NCBI GenBank assembly: GCA_020216785.1
Contig: JAIWNO010000118.1
Coordinates: 1-10,000 of the forward strand
DNA length: 10,000 bases
Direction of reading: 5' to 3'
From: Desulfomonile sp.
Lineage (GTDB): Bacteria; Desulfobacterota; Desulfomonilia; Desulfomonilales; Desulfomonilaceae
Part shown: positions 1-6,210 of the stretch, piece by piece
How the letters are laid out: every line of letters starts with the position of its first letter
How positions within the stretch are numbered: position 1 is the stretch's first letter
Translations under genes and position numbers: made by a program
The notes under the pieces: model-generated
What the model saw: the letters and a program-made list of their open reading frames with translations, nothing else
What the model was told of the DNA's origin: nothing
Databases searched by the model: none

Positions 1-549
1 AAGCTCATGCAGCGCCTCATATACGGTGACGGCGACGCCCTTTTTAATGAGCGCTCCGGCAAGAGTAAGGCCGGCAGGCCCAGAACCTACCACGGCAACC
101 TTGTGGCCGGTCGGTTTAGGGAGCGGCGGCATCTTCCAATCTTCGTGTTCCGCCACATAGTCGGCAACGAAGCGCTCGAGGCGCCCGATTGCGCAAGGCT
201 CGCCCTTCTTGCCGAGAACACACTGCGCCTCGCACTGCGACTCCTGCGGGCAGACACGACCCGCGATGCGAGGCAAGCTGTTCTTTTCCTTGATCTTCCA
301 CGCCGCGTCAACGAAGTTGCCCTGTTTCACCATTTCGATGAAGTCGGGTATATCCACTTCGACCGGACAGCCTTTCATGCAGTAGGGCTTCTTGCAGTGG
401 AGGCAGCGACTTGCTTCCAGTATGGCGATATCGTTCGGATATCCGAGAGCGACTTCCCAGAAATTGTGGCTGCGCTCGATGGGGTCCTGCTCAGGCATCT
501 TCTGCCTGGGGATCTTGGGCTTCTTTTTGGTTTGTTCCTGTTCGGTCAT
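1..549 (-). CDS. nfnB: NfnB, large subunit of NADH-dependent ferredoxin:NADP+ oxidoreductase (partial, C-terminus outside window)
   Basis: Flavoprotein subunit of the electron-bifurcating NfnAB complex, related to the glutamate synthase small subunit (GltD/GltA-like); by family knowledge it couples NADH and reduced ferredoxin oxidation to NADP+ reduction in the cytoplasm. Only residues 1-183 are inside the window; the frame is still open at base 1. Visible: an N-terminal Fe-S region with C49, C52, C57, C61 (motif CLHCKKPYCMKGCPV) and a second group C100, C106, C110, C119. E103, in the C-x2-E-x2-C stretch, is the natural candidate for the glutamate cluster ligand described for this family. These are followed by the FAD-binding Rossmann glycine motif GSGPAG at 155-160. 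The ATG at 549-547 overlaps the TGA of nfnA (ATGA), so it is probably translationally coupled in the order nfnA-nfnB. A paralogous glutamate synthase small subunit is the alternative, but the NfnA partner directly upstream favours Nfn. Confidence 0.9.
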   Translation of the reverse strand, partial: MTEQEQTKKKPKIPRQKMPEQDPIERSHNFWEVALGYPNDIAILEASRCLHCKKPYCMKGCPVEVDIPDFIEMVKQGNFVDAAWKIKEKNSLPRIAGRVCPQESQCEAQCVLGKKGEPCAIGRLERFVADYVAEHEDWKMPPLPKPTGHKVAVVGSGPAGLTLAGALIKKGVAVTVYEALHEL

Positions 550-1409
550 GCGGCACCCCCGGGGAATTTGCATTGACAGCCGCGCTCGGACTCCCTGAAC
601 TTGTTTAGGGCAATAAGCTCGGGCCCTTTGTACATGGCGAGCCGTTTGGTAAGCAGATCGAAGTCCACCTGCAGCCCATCAAATTCCGGTCCGTCGACGC
701 ATCCGAACTTGGTCTTGCCGCCCACTTCGACGCGGCAGGCGCCGCACATACCGGTGCCGTCGACCATGATGGGGTTAAGACTGACGACCGTGGGTATGTT
801 CGCCGCGCGTGTGACGTTGACAACCGCTCGCATCATGGGAACAGGACCGATCGCCACGCATAGGTCTATCTTCGTGCCTTTATCGATAAGTCCCTGGAGA
901 ACTTGAGTCACGAATCCGTGAATGCCGAAGGAACCGTCGTCCGTGGAGATAAGAATCTCATCGCTGACCTTGCGCATCTCTTCGGTTAAGATGAGAAGGC
1001 CCTCGGTGCGAGCGCCGACAATGGAAATCACGTGATTGCCGGCTTCTCTCATCCCCTTGGTGATCGGGTAGAGGGGCGCCACCCCGATGCCGCCACCGAC
1101 GCCCACGACGGTCCCGAACTTCTCGATGTGGGTAGGTGTGCCCAGGGGGCCGCAGAGGTCTTGCAGTCGCTCGCCGACATTCATGGTGCTCATGTAGTAC
1201 GTCGTTACGCCAACTTCCTGCCATATCAGCGTAATTGTTCCCTTTTCCGCGTCCTTGTCCGCGACGGTCAGCGGGATGCGCTCGCCATTCTCGTGGGTCC
1301 TGAGGATGATGAACTGCCCCGGCTTGTGTGCCCGTGCGATCGCGGGAGCGTTGATCACCGCCCGGTTGACTCCCGGAGCGATGCGCTCTTTTTCTACGAT
1401 CTCGAACAT
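546..1409 (-). CDS. nfnA: NfnA, small subunit of NADH-dependent ferredoxin:NADP+ oxidoreductase (sulfide/dihydroorotate dehydrogenase-like FAD/NAD-binding protein)
   Basis: 287-residue FAD/NAD(H)-binding subunit of the ferredoxin-NADP reductase superfamily (also annotated SudB or PyrK-like). Order seen: FAD-binding beta barrel (about 1-98, with R44-I-P-L-T, the place of the usual RxYS-type flavin motif), NAD-binding domain starting with the glycine-rich GVGGGIGVAP (103-112), then a C-terminal [2Fe-2S] segment D217-x4-C222-x2-C225-x11-C237. Three Cys plus one Asp match the unusual ligand set reported for Thermotoga NfnA, which separates this protein from PyrK-type subunits with four Cys. A further CQC sits at 278-280, near the C-terminus. 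ATG at 1409 is preceded by GAGGAGGT at 1423-1416 with a 6-nt spacer, an excellent ribosome binding site. The stop overlaps the start of nfnB. The complex interconverts NADH, NADPH and ferredoxin reducing power in anaerobes. Older names call it sulfide dehydrogenase; the physiological role here is inferred. Confidence 0.92.
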   Translation of the reverse strand: MFEIVEKERIAPGVNRAVINAPAIARAHKPGQFIILRTHENGERIPLTVADKDAEKGTITLIWQEVGVTTYYMSTMNVGERLQDLCGPLGTPTHIEKFGTVVGVGGGIGVAPLYPITKGMREAGNHVISIVGARTEGLLILTEEMRKVSDEILISTDDGSFGIHGFVTQVLQGLIDKGTKIDLCVAIGPVPMMRAVVNVTRAANIPTVVSLNPIMVDGTGMCGACRVEVGGKTKFGCVDGPEFDGLQVDFDLLTKRLAMYKGPELIALNKFRESERGCQCKFPGGAA

Positions 1410-1499
1410 AAAGTGACCTCCTCGTATGGTGACCAGCGGTGGATTTCGCGAAGATGAATCGCTAACAGAACGGCTGAATCAACCAAGATGCAGTTTTTT

Positions 1500-1529
1500 T
1501 TCATACCACGATCCTGAATGTGCAAGCAA
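1500..1529 (-). promoter_or_regulatory. Candidate sigma70-type promoter of nfnAB
   Basis: On the minus strand TTGCTT (1529-1524) and TATGAA (1505-1500) are separated by 18 nt, about 90 bases upstream of the nfnA start. Both hexamers match the consensus at four of six positions, so this is only the best-looking candidate in the region. Confidence 0.25.
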
Positions 1530-1655
1530 TGAACTTTTGCCGTTTCGCCGCGGGGTTACGGTGACCTCGCGTACGGCTGGACTTACCCACGGGAAACCCC
1601 ACGGCGTGTGATCATCAAGTTATGAGGAGCTACAATGTCCTTGAAACAGTCCGCC

Positions 1656-1694
1656 CCCGCGTGAGGTGGATTCAGATTCACCTCTCCCCGCGGG
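1656..1694. other. GC-rich imperfect hairpin (possible transcript-end structure)
   Basis: CCCGC + GTGAGGTG (1656-1668) can pair with CACCTCTC (1679-1686) and GCGGG (1690-1694): a 13-bp stem with one mismatch and a 3-nt bulge around a 10-nt loop. It lies about 95 nt past the stop of the thioredoxin-like gene on the minus strand and upstream of the nfnA promoter candidate, so it could end or protect that transcript. There is no T tract on either side, so it is not a classical intrinsic terminator. Confidence 0.35.
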
Positions 1695-1789
1695 AGTGGA
1701 AGAAGGGAGGGTATCGCCCTGGAGTCATCCGGCTCGTACGTCATCTCGGCGCCTATGGGGAAAGGCGGGCATTGACGGCTTCGGCAGTT

Positions 1790-2332
1790 TCAGAAGAGGC
1801 GATCAAGGAGTCCGCGGATTTTGGCCCACTCCTCACCGATAGTCGGAGGGCGACGCTCACACGTTGAACATTCTCTGCGCGCCTTTTCTCCAAGAGGCTG
1901 GTCCCTATCGTCAACGGGGCCGAGATAGGGTGGTGCAGCGCCGCCGGATGCGGCGAGCCTGCGCACGATAGGCTCGAGCTTGGCGGTGATCTCCTCTTCG
2001 CCCATGAGAATGGTTTCGTCCAGGATCACAACAGGCACTTCAAGGCGACCCTTGGCATGGATCGATTCAATCCGGTCCAGCAATGCATGATCATTGGGTT
2101 TGTCAACGCTGAACTTCTTGAGCTTTATCGGGTACTTCTTCGACAGTTCCTGGATCAGACGGGTCACGCCTTTGCAGAAAGGACACTCCTCGGATGAGAA
2201 GTAGACGACCCATACCTTGCCGCGCTGTTTCTTGGCGGTGGGCGAAGCGGCAAGCGCCTGTGCAGCGGCGAGAGTCATCGCCACCAGCACGGCAACCACA
2301 AGCATGACTCCGCGCAATCGTACAAGCATCAT
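1790..2332 (-). CDS. Exported thioredoxin-fold protein with CPFC active site
   Basis: 180-residue protein. Residues 1-29 form a signal peptide: positive start (R5, R7), a long hydrophobic core, and an ALA-A processing site near residue 29, so it should act outside the cytoplasm. The thioredoxin-like domain follows: beta strand VWVVYF (40-45), active site C50-P-F-C53 at the start of a helix, and the conserved cis-proline in VPVVIL at P100. A second cysteine pair, C155-S-T-C158, lies in the charged C-terminal tail. The likely role is thiol-disulfide exchange (oxidase, reductase or isomerase cannot be told apart); the substrate is unknown. I choose ATG 2332 because it overlaps the TGA of the upstream gene (ATGA) and places the signal sequence at the N-terminus; a second ATG follows directly at 2329. 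A longer in-frame start at 2428 would hide the signal peptide behind a polar extension and overlap the upstream gene by 100 bases. No good Shine-Dalgarno is seen, consistent with translational coupling. Confidence 0.8.
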   Translation of the reverse strand: MMLVRLRGVMLVVAVLVAMTLAAAQALAASPTAKKQRGKVWVVYFSSEECPFCKGVTRLIQELSKKYPIKLKKFSVDKPNDHALLDRIESIHAKGRLEVPVVILDETILMGEEEITAKLEPIVRRLAASGGAAPPYLGPVDDRDQPLGEKARRECSTCERRPPTIGEEWAKIRGLLDRLF

Positions 2333-2679
2333 CCAGACAGGAGCTTCATCTTGGACGGAATCGGATAGTGACGTTCCACCTCGCGATGAATCCGGAATCC
2401 GATGGCTTCTCTCTGAATGAGCAGCCACCGTCGAGTATCTTCGGCTTGGTCCACAAGGTTATTGAATCGCCGAATCCGCTCATTGATCTCGGAATCCGCA
2501 GGCTCGCGTTGTCCGGCGCAAGTCGCCGAACGTCGATTGAATAGATCTTCCAACTCCGCTCGAACGGCCTGCAGTTTCTCAAGGATGTCATCGAGTCGGA
2601 GCCCCGTGCTCCCGAGAGCCTCAGCCATCTCTTTGACAAGATCGATTTCCTGACATTCCGCGTCGCGGAACATACCCAT
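2329..2679 (-). CDS. Small helical (coiled-coil-like) protein of unknown function
   Basis: 116-residue cytoplasmic protein with no signal peptide or membrane segment. I do not recognise a family. It is highly charged and helix-rich: heptad-like stretches at about 12-50 (leucines within Glu/Lys/Arg-rich sequence) and 63-105, separated by a short Gly/Pro/Ala-containing linker around C54-A-G-Q. Such a profile suggests two antiparallel helices. The start is well supported: ATG at 2679 is preceded by AAGGAG with a 7-nt spacer. Its TGA overlaps the ATG of the exported thioredoxin-like gene, making the pair an operon with coupled translation, and the gene is first behind the AT-rich promoter region at 2700-2800. 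The pairing of a cytoplasmic helical protein with an exported disulfide protein is unexplained. A coding call is favoured by the ribosome binding site, the exact overlap and the amphipathic composition. Confidence 0.7.
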   Translation of the reverse strand: MGMFRDAECQEIDLVKEMAEALGSTGLRLDDILEKLQAVRAELEDLFNRRSATCAGQREPADSEINERIRRFNNLVDQAEDTRRWLLIQREAIGFRIHREVERHYPIPSKMKLLSG

Positions 2680-2760
2680 GTGAGCACTCCTTTATGTTGT
2701 GATATCATAGAGAATGAGAAATGGCAAGGGGCTCTTTGTTACGTCGAAATCCATATAAAT

Positions 2761-2766
2761 ATTATA
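2761..2766 (-). promoter_or_regulatory. Candidate -10 element for the coiled-coil/thioredoxin pair
   Basis: The minus strand carries a perfect TATAAT at 2766-2761, about 82 bases upstream of the gene start at 2679, in a region much richer in A+T than the flanking genes. No good -35 hexamer is found 16-18 nt further upstream, so the assignment is tentative. Confidence 0.3.
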
Positions 2767-2801
2767 AATAGGAGTATTGCCATTAATTCTTGTTAAATTA
2801 C

Positions 2802-2830
2802 TTGACTTTTTCAATATAACATACTATGTT
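2802..2830 (+). promoter_or_regulatory. Candidate promoter and structured leader of the duplicated-domain protein
   Basis: TTGACT (2802-2807), a 17-nt spacer, then TATGTT (2825-2830). Transcription from here would begin near 2837, after the upstream in-frame ATG at 2826, which supports the later start at 2919. The resulting leader of about 80 nt can form two small perfect hairpins: GCTCG/CGAGC (2844-2858) and GGGC/GCCC (2868-2878). Confidence 0.4.
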
Positions 2831-2918
2831 CAAAGCACTTTATGCTCGTATATCGAGCGAGCGACCTGGGCAGCGCCCTGACCCTTGTTATCCCTACCCC
2901 CCTCTCAGGAGGTCCCCC

Positions 2919-3746
2919 ATGGCAGGGAAGTGCTATCTCGCAATTCTTGTGGCCATAGCCGCCACCGCACTGATCCTTACGTCCGCCGATTTCGCCGACG
3001 CGTATCCATACCGCGTGTGCACTTTCAAAGGCACCGTGATCGACCACGGGTGGCGAACCATGACCGTCAAGAGCAACGGCCAGTGCGCGCAGGTCAATGT
3101 GGGCTGGAGAACCAAATATATTCCCAACCGCCGCCCCTGTATCGGTGAGCGGGTCGCGGTGGATTTCGCTCTTGAAGAAGGATACATGAAGGCGATCAAA
3201 GTGGTGAGCCTTTCGCCGCTGCCTCCTTCGTTGGAGTGTTATCCTCCCGCGCCTCCGAGCGGCACCACATGTCGGACCACCGGCGAAAGGCCCGAGACTC
3301 CGGAGTGCACGCCTGCACCACCGATTTGTGATCGCAAGCCGCCGCCTCACGTAGCAGATCCATCCTGGACGCCCGCTCCGAAGAAACCGGAAAAGCCGGC
3401 TGCTCGCAAGCCTCCGAAAAAGCCTCCGACTCCGACTGCAGAACCTGAGGCTGCCAGACCGCTCGAGGAACCGGGCGCTCCGGCCAAGGAAGAGATCAGA
3501 AAGACCCAGCCAATCACTGAGAAACGGTTCAAGACTCTGACGGGTGAAGTTGTTGCCTCGTCTCCCAAGAGCCTTTCCATTCGAGAAACGGAGGAGGGCG
3601 AGGCGGCCCAATTGGTCAACATCAGCGTGGGCCTCAAAACCAAATTCATACCCTTCCGCAGGCCTGCGGTGGGGGAAAAAGTGAAGGTCGAATATCGCGA
3701 CGAAAACGGCGGTAAATTTGGCTATACGGTCCAGGTAATCCAGTAA
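2919..3746 (+). CDS. Exported protein with two copies of a small beta-rich domain joined by a Pro-rich linker
   Basis: 275-residue protein of unknown function. The signal peptide covers about 1-28 (K4, a long Ala/Leu/Ile core, cleavage probably near ADAY). Domain A spans about 35-97 and domain B about 204-275; they share a signature V-G-x2-T-K-x-I-P-x-R-R-P-x2-G-E-x-V-x-V at 61-81 and 237-257, with 13 identities over 23 aligned positions. Strand-rich alternation suggests a small beta barrel (OB- or SH3-like), which is inference. The linker (about 98-192) is rich in Pro, Ala, Lys and Glu. Cysteines occur in domain A and the linker but not in domain B. ATG 2919 is chosen because AGGAGGT (2907-2913) lies 5 nt upstream and because it puts the signal peptide first; an in-frame ATG at 2826 falls inside the promoter candidate. 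It is transcribed divergently from the exported thioredoxin-like gene, which could act on its cysteines, though nothing proves this. Confidence 0.75.
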   Translation: MAGKCYLAILVAIAATALILTSADFADAYPYRVCTFKGTVIDHGWRTMTVKSNGQCAQVNVGWRTKYIPNRRPCIGERVAVDFALEEGYMKAIKVVSLSPLPPSLECYPPAPPSGTTCRTTGERPETPECTPAPPICDRKPPPHVADPSWTPAPKKPEKPAARKPPKKPPTPTAEPEAARPLEEPGAPAKEEIRKTQPITEKRFKTLTGEVVASSPKSLSIRETEEGEAAQLVNISVGLKTKFIPFRRPAVGEKVKVEYRDENGGKFGYTVQVIQ

Positions 3747-3816
3747 TTGCGGCAGCCCGCCGCGAGGAACCCCGTCACGGGCGGTAGCGCTTCTCCGTGG
3801 CGGGAATAGCGCAAGC

Positions 3817-3839
3817 AAGGGAGCCCATAAGGCCCCCTT
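3817..3839. terminator. Terminator-like hairpin downstream of the duplicated-domain gene
   Basis: AAGGGAGCC (3817-3825) pairs with GGCCCCCTT (3831-3839) with one mismatch around a 5-nt loop CATAA. It is 70 nt past the stop codon at 3746. No run of T follows, so factor-independent termination is uncertain. Confidence 0.35.
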
Positions 3840-3950
3840 CACGCGTTCTGGGCCAGGGAGATGTCATGCTATTTGTAGAAAATATTATCAAACCGCCAGT
3901 CACCCATGTAGCAGTTGCCAAAGGTCTGACCGAATCGCAGGTCTTTTGGT

Positions 3951-4025
3951 GGGTGTCGGGAGGTCCCGTGAACGAAAATTCAACGGCCTTGCGTCACTCG
4001 AAGTGAACGGGACCTCCCGACACCC
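3951..4025. repeat. Perfect 19-bp inverted repeat with 37-nt loop (palindromic element)
   Basis: The left arm GGGTGTCGGGAGGTCCCGT (3951-3969) is the exact reverse complement of the right arm (4007-4025). The 37-nt loop contains a nested hairpin TCACT-CGA-AGTGA (3994-4006) directly beside the right arm. Pairing stops abruptly at both edges, so the element has sharp borders. As RNA it would be a very stable stem; as DNA it could extrude a cruciform. It may be a dispersed REP/MITE-type element, a strong bidirectional transcript end between two convergent genes, or a protein-binding site. No transposase is nearby. Confidence 0.85.
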
Positions 4026-4230
4026 TGGAGAAATCAATCGGAAATTATTTTTCGCAACTGCTATGGAACCCACGATCGAGGAGATGCTCTCAAAACTCAC
4101 GATTCAGCACTATTTGCTGTACAGGTGGGTCTGAGCTCCCCTCCTACCCGGGACTGTCAGTGGCGACAACGTAAATCGACTTCTGACTCGATCTAATAGG
4201 GATAAAAGGGCTCAGCCACAAGAGAGGAAA

Positions 4231-5409
4231 TCACGCCGGCTTGGATCGCGGCGGCCCAAGCTCCCGGTCAATTGCGCTGAGGATCTCCCGTGCGGGCCTG
4301 CCTGTACGGCGAGCAATCTCTCGAACGTCCTCGAACTCCGGGCGTCGCTCCCAACGTCCATCAGGCAGGTGAACGGCCTTCACCCGGATGTCGCCGAACG
4401 AAGTCCGCACGGTTTCAGATTTCCGCCGGAGCACCACGCGCTCCCGCTGAGAAACGCGGACACCGAGAGTGGTAGTGTGGGACAGCATCACTTGGGACAA
4501 CTCCCCGGTGAGATCGGGGTGCGCAAGGACCGTTATAAGCGTGCCTGGGCGCCCTTTTTTCATTTGGACGGGAGTAAAGGCTACGTCGAGAGCGCCTCTC
4601 GCGAAAAGCACGTCCATGAGGTCTCCGAGCACCCTGGGGTCAAGATCGTCGACCGAACAGGTGAGTTCCGTGACACAATCGGTGGTTACCGATTCAGACT
4701 CTTCGCCAAGAACGATGCGAAGCGCGTTCGGGAACTCCTCGGGATCGGACTTTCCAAGCCCATAGCCGGTCTTTAGCGGAACAAAAGACGGGTATGGCCC
4801 GAATTTTGCTGCGAGCGTGCATGCGATTGCCGCTCCGGTCGGGGTGACCAGTTCGATGCTTGCGTCGGAGCCTCGAACTACGGCTCCCTTGAGGATCTCC
4901 ATGGTGGCAGGCGCTGGTGTGGGCAACGTCCCATGACAAGTCTGGACGAACCCGCGGCTGAGCGGCAGCGGTGAGCAGATCACCCGGCCGATTCCGAGGG
5001 CGTGGGCCCCGACCGCGGCGCCGACCACATCGATGATTGAATCCACGGCCCCCACTTCGTGGAAATGGACCTCATTCCTGTCCATTCCGTGGACATGTGC
5101 CTCGGCAGTAGCGACGCGCTCGAATATCTTCAGTGCCGTGGCTTTGGCCGCGTCCTCCACGGAGGAGTCCTCAATGATACGGCGAATTTCGCGGTACGAG
5201 CGGTGCGGATGGCCATGAGCCACCTCAACGTCGAGATGCACCCCGGCAAGGCCTCGGCGGTGGGACCTCCCGATTCGGAGCGTGTACCCGGACAGGTCAA
5301 GCCTGCTCAGTTGGTCGCGGAGGTAAGCCTCTTGCAGGCCAAGGTCGATGAATGCAGCAAGCGTCATGTCGCCGGAGATCCCGGCAAAGCAGTCAAAATA
5401 TGCGAGCAT
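4231..5409 (-). CDS. larC: LarC, nickel-inserting protein of the nickel-pincer cofactor pathway
   Basis: 392-residue LarC family protein. By family knowledge LarC uses CTP to insert nickel into pyridinium-3,5-bisthiocarboxylic acid mononucleotide, completing the nickel-pincer nucleotide cofactor of lactate racemase (LarA) and related enzymes. Conserved features seen: N-terminal D6-C-F-A-G-I-S-G-D-M15, a histidine-bearing stretch HGHPH at 65-69, H115-F-H-E-V-G-A-V-D123, TPTGAA at 189-194, and the C-terminal domain with DDLDPR (254-259) and MKKGRPG (283-289). Length is that of full LarC. In Lactobacillus plantarum the protein is made by a programmed frameshift between larC1 and larC2; here the frame is continuous. 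ATG at 5409 has GAGGA 6 nt upstream. No larA, larB or larE is in the window. The RsbRD-like gene ends 95 nt upstream on the same strand and could be co-transcribed. Confidence 0.92.
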   Translation of the reverse strand: MLAYFDCFAGISGDMTLAAFIDLGLQEAYLRDQLSRLDLSGYTLRIGRSHRRGLAGVHLDVEVAHGHPHRSYREIRRIIEDSSVEDAAKATALKIFERVATAEAHVHGMDRNEVHFHEVGAVDSIIDVVGAAVGAHALGIGRVICSPLPLSRGFVQTCHGTLPTPAPATMEILKGAVVRGSDASIELVTPTGAAIACTLAAKFGPYPSFVPLKTGYGLGKSDPEEFPNALRIVLGEESESVTTDCVTELTCSVDDLDPRVLGDLMDVLFARGALDVAFTPVQMKKGRPGTLITVLAHPDLTGELSQVMLSHTTTLGVRVSQRERVVLRRKSETVRTSFGDIRVKAVHLPDGRWERRPEFEDVREIARRTGRPAREILSAIDRELGPPRSKPA

Positions 5410-5504
5410 GAAATGTCCTCAAGGCGGCGTCTCAGCGGCGGCATTCCTTCTGCGACCCAGGAACTTACGATCCGGTGAGGCGCATCTACAGGGCCGTCGC
5501 GGAA

Positions 5505-6026
5505 CTACCTGTCGAGGCCGAGGTCTCTGCGGAGCTTATTCAAAAATGCATCATAAAGTCGGTCCGCATCGGAAGGTTTCTTTCCTGTGGACTGCTCGTA
5601 TCCGACGAGGAAATAATAGATCGCGCGGTCGAAGAAGAGAGCTGTGCGGTTGTTCAGCGCAATGATGGACCTCACGTCGAATGGCTGGCCCGCAAAGTTG
5701 CTGTCCTGGAAGAAAATCCAGATATGCCGCTTGACCAGTATAAAGGCATGGACCATTTCCGAGACGCTGATTCCCTGCTCACAGCATCGAGTGCCGAGTT
5801 GGATATACCGGTCCGCAATGGCGTCCACCGACGTGTTGCGGTCGATATTCTTGGTGAATTCCGCGCAAATCCCGTCGGCCAGCTCCTCGAGCATTTTCCT
5901 GCCGGCATCCACGCAGAGGAGAAGTCCGCGCTTGCCGCATGCGTCCGCGAGGAAATCCTCTTTGATCTGACCGTGGAACTTCTCGATAAATCTGGCGAAT
6001 CCCAGTTCGAAGGTTCTTGCTTCCAT
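5505..6026 (-). CDS. RsbRD N-terminal-domain-like helical protein (stand-alone)
   Basis: 173-residue, mostly helical soluble protein without signal peptide. The segment from about 70 to 145, with L78-G, then G85-I-S-V-S-E90, V98-K-R-H-I-W103 and a Tyr/Phe-rich final helix, resembles the RsbRD N-terminal domain family (RsbT co-antagonist RsbRD_N), a four-helix sensory module found alone or fused to STAS and kinase domains. Here no STAS, kinase or output domain follows, so it is a single-domain version; a role in signal perception is inference. I place the start at ATG 6026 because GAGGAGC lies 5 nt upstream. The frame is open to a TTG at 6155, but that codon overlaps the -35 hexamer of the candidate promoter and the extra 43 residues have no domain character. 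larC follows 95 nt downstream. Confidence 0.65.
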   Translation of the reverse strand: MEARTFELGFARFIEKFHGQIKEDFLADACGKRGLLLCVDAGRKMLEELADGICAEFTKNIDRNTSVDAIADRYIQLGTRCCEQGISVSEMVHAFILVKRHIWIFFQDSNFAGQPFDVRSIIALNNRTALFFDRAIYYFLVGYEQSTGKKPSDADRLYDAFLNKLRRDLGLDR

Positions 6027-6126
6027 GGCTTGCTCCTCGGACGTGGAATTGCGGCGTCTGCCAAAAGAAAATGTCGAAAGATAGGAGGCAGGCGCCGGAA
6101 CGACAGCCTGCCCCGGACCTACGGTG

Positions 6127-6155
6127 AGGGTATCCGTCAGGGTTCGAGTTGTCAA
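6127..6155 (-). promoter_or_regulatory. Candidate promoter of the RsbRD-like gene (possibly also larC)
   Basis: The minus strand has a consensus -35 TTGACA (6155-6150), a 17-nt spacer and TACCCT (6132-6127). A start near 6120 would give a leader of about 95 nt. The leader carries a perfect 7-bp stem GGCAGGC/GCCTGCC (arms 6087-6093 and 6106-6112, 12-nt loop) followed by a T-rich stretch on the minus strand. Confidence 0.45.
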
Positions 6156-6210
6156 CGCTCAGTTTGACGCTTCGCTGCACCAGAAGGATACCGCTGCGTA
6201 CGCGCTGCGC

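Larger units (their letters stand above)
1424..1789. other. 366-nt non-coding stretch between nfnA and the thioredoxin-like gene
   Basis: This stretch separates the 3' end of the thioredoxin-like gene from the 5' end of nfnA, both on the minus strand. It holds the candidate nfnAB promoter and the GC-rich hairpin at 1656-1694. Open frames here on the plus strand (1426-1611, 1622-1867) are short, arginine-rich, without family resemblance, and the second runs into the antisense of the thioredoxin-like gene, so I do not call them. No tRNA-like or repeat structure seen. Confidence 0.6.
3747..4230. other. 484-nt non-coding stretch with hairpins and a large inverted repeat
   Basis: This lies between the 3' ends of the duplicated-domain gene (plus) and larC (minus), so the two genes converge. 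It contains a terminator-like hairpin (3817-3839) and the 19-bp inverted repeat (3951-4025). Between 4026 and 4230 I see only a weak ATCGA/TCGAT stem (4175-4192). Short frames crossing the inverted repeat on both strands are by-products of its symmetry; a 23-codon frame at 4063-4134 lacks a ribosome binding site and is not called. Confidence 0.6.

Noticed and set aside
1032..1457. 141-codon plus-strand frame opposite nfnA
   Set aside because: Shadow frame of nfnA; no independent support.
1635..1664. Possible 9-residue leader peptide (MSLKQSAPA) with GAGGAG upstream, ending at the hairpin 1656-1694
   Set aside because: The arrangement resembles an attenuator, but no plus-strand gene follows and the peptide has no run of a regulatory amino acid.
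1622..1867. 81-codon plus-strand frame after a GAGGAG-like sequence
   Set aside because: Arginine-rich, no family resemblance, and its last third is antisense to the thioredoxin-like gene.
2811..3842. 343-codon minus-strand frame, longer than the plus-strand gene it covers
   Set aside because: It is antisense to the duplicated-domain gene, arginine/phenylalanine-rich with no recognisable domain, whereas the plus-strand frame has a ribosome binding site, a signal peptide and an internal domain repeat.
3946..4134. Short plus-strand frame reading through the inverted repeat, and its minus-strand counterpart
   Set aside because: Open on both strands because the sequence is symmetrical; no ribosome binding site and no protein-like composition.
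5262..5273. GGGACCTCCCGA, a 12-mer shared with the right arm of the inverted repeat (4009-4020)
   Set aside because: It lies in larC coding sequence, the match stops at 12 bases and no opposite arm is present, so it is probably chance.
5475..6167. 230-codon plus-strand frame antisense to the RsbRD-like gene
   Set aside because: No domain or ribosome binding site; the minus-strand frame has a good ribosome binding site and a recognisable helical pattern.
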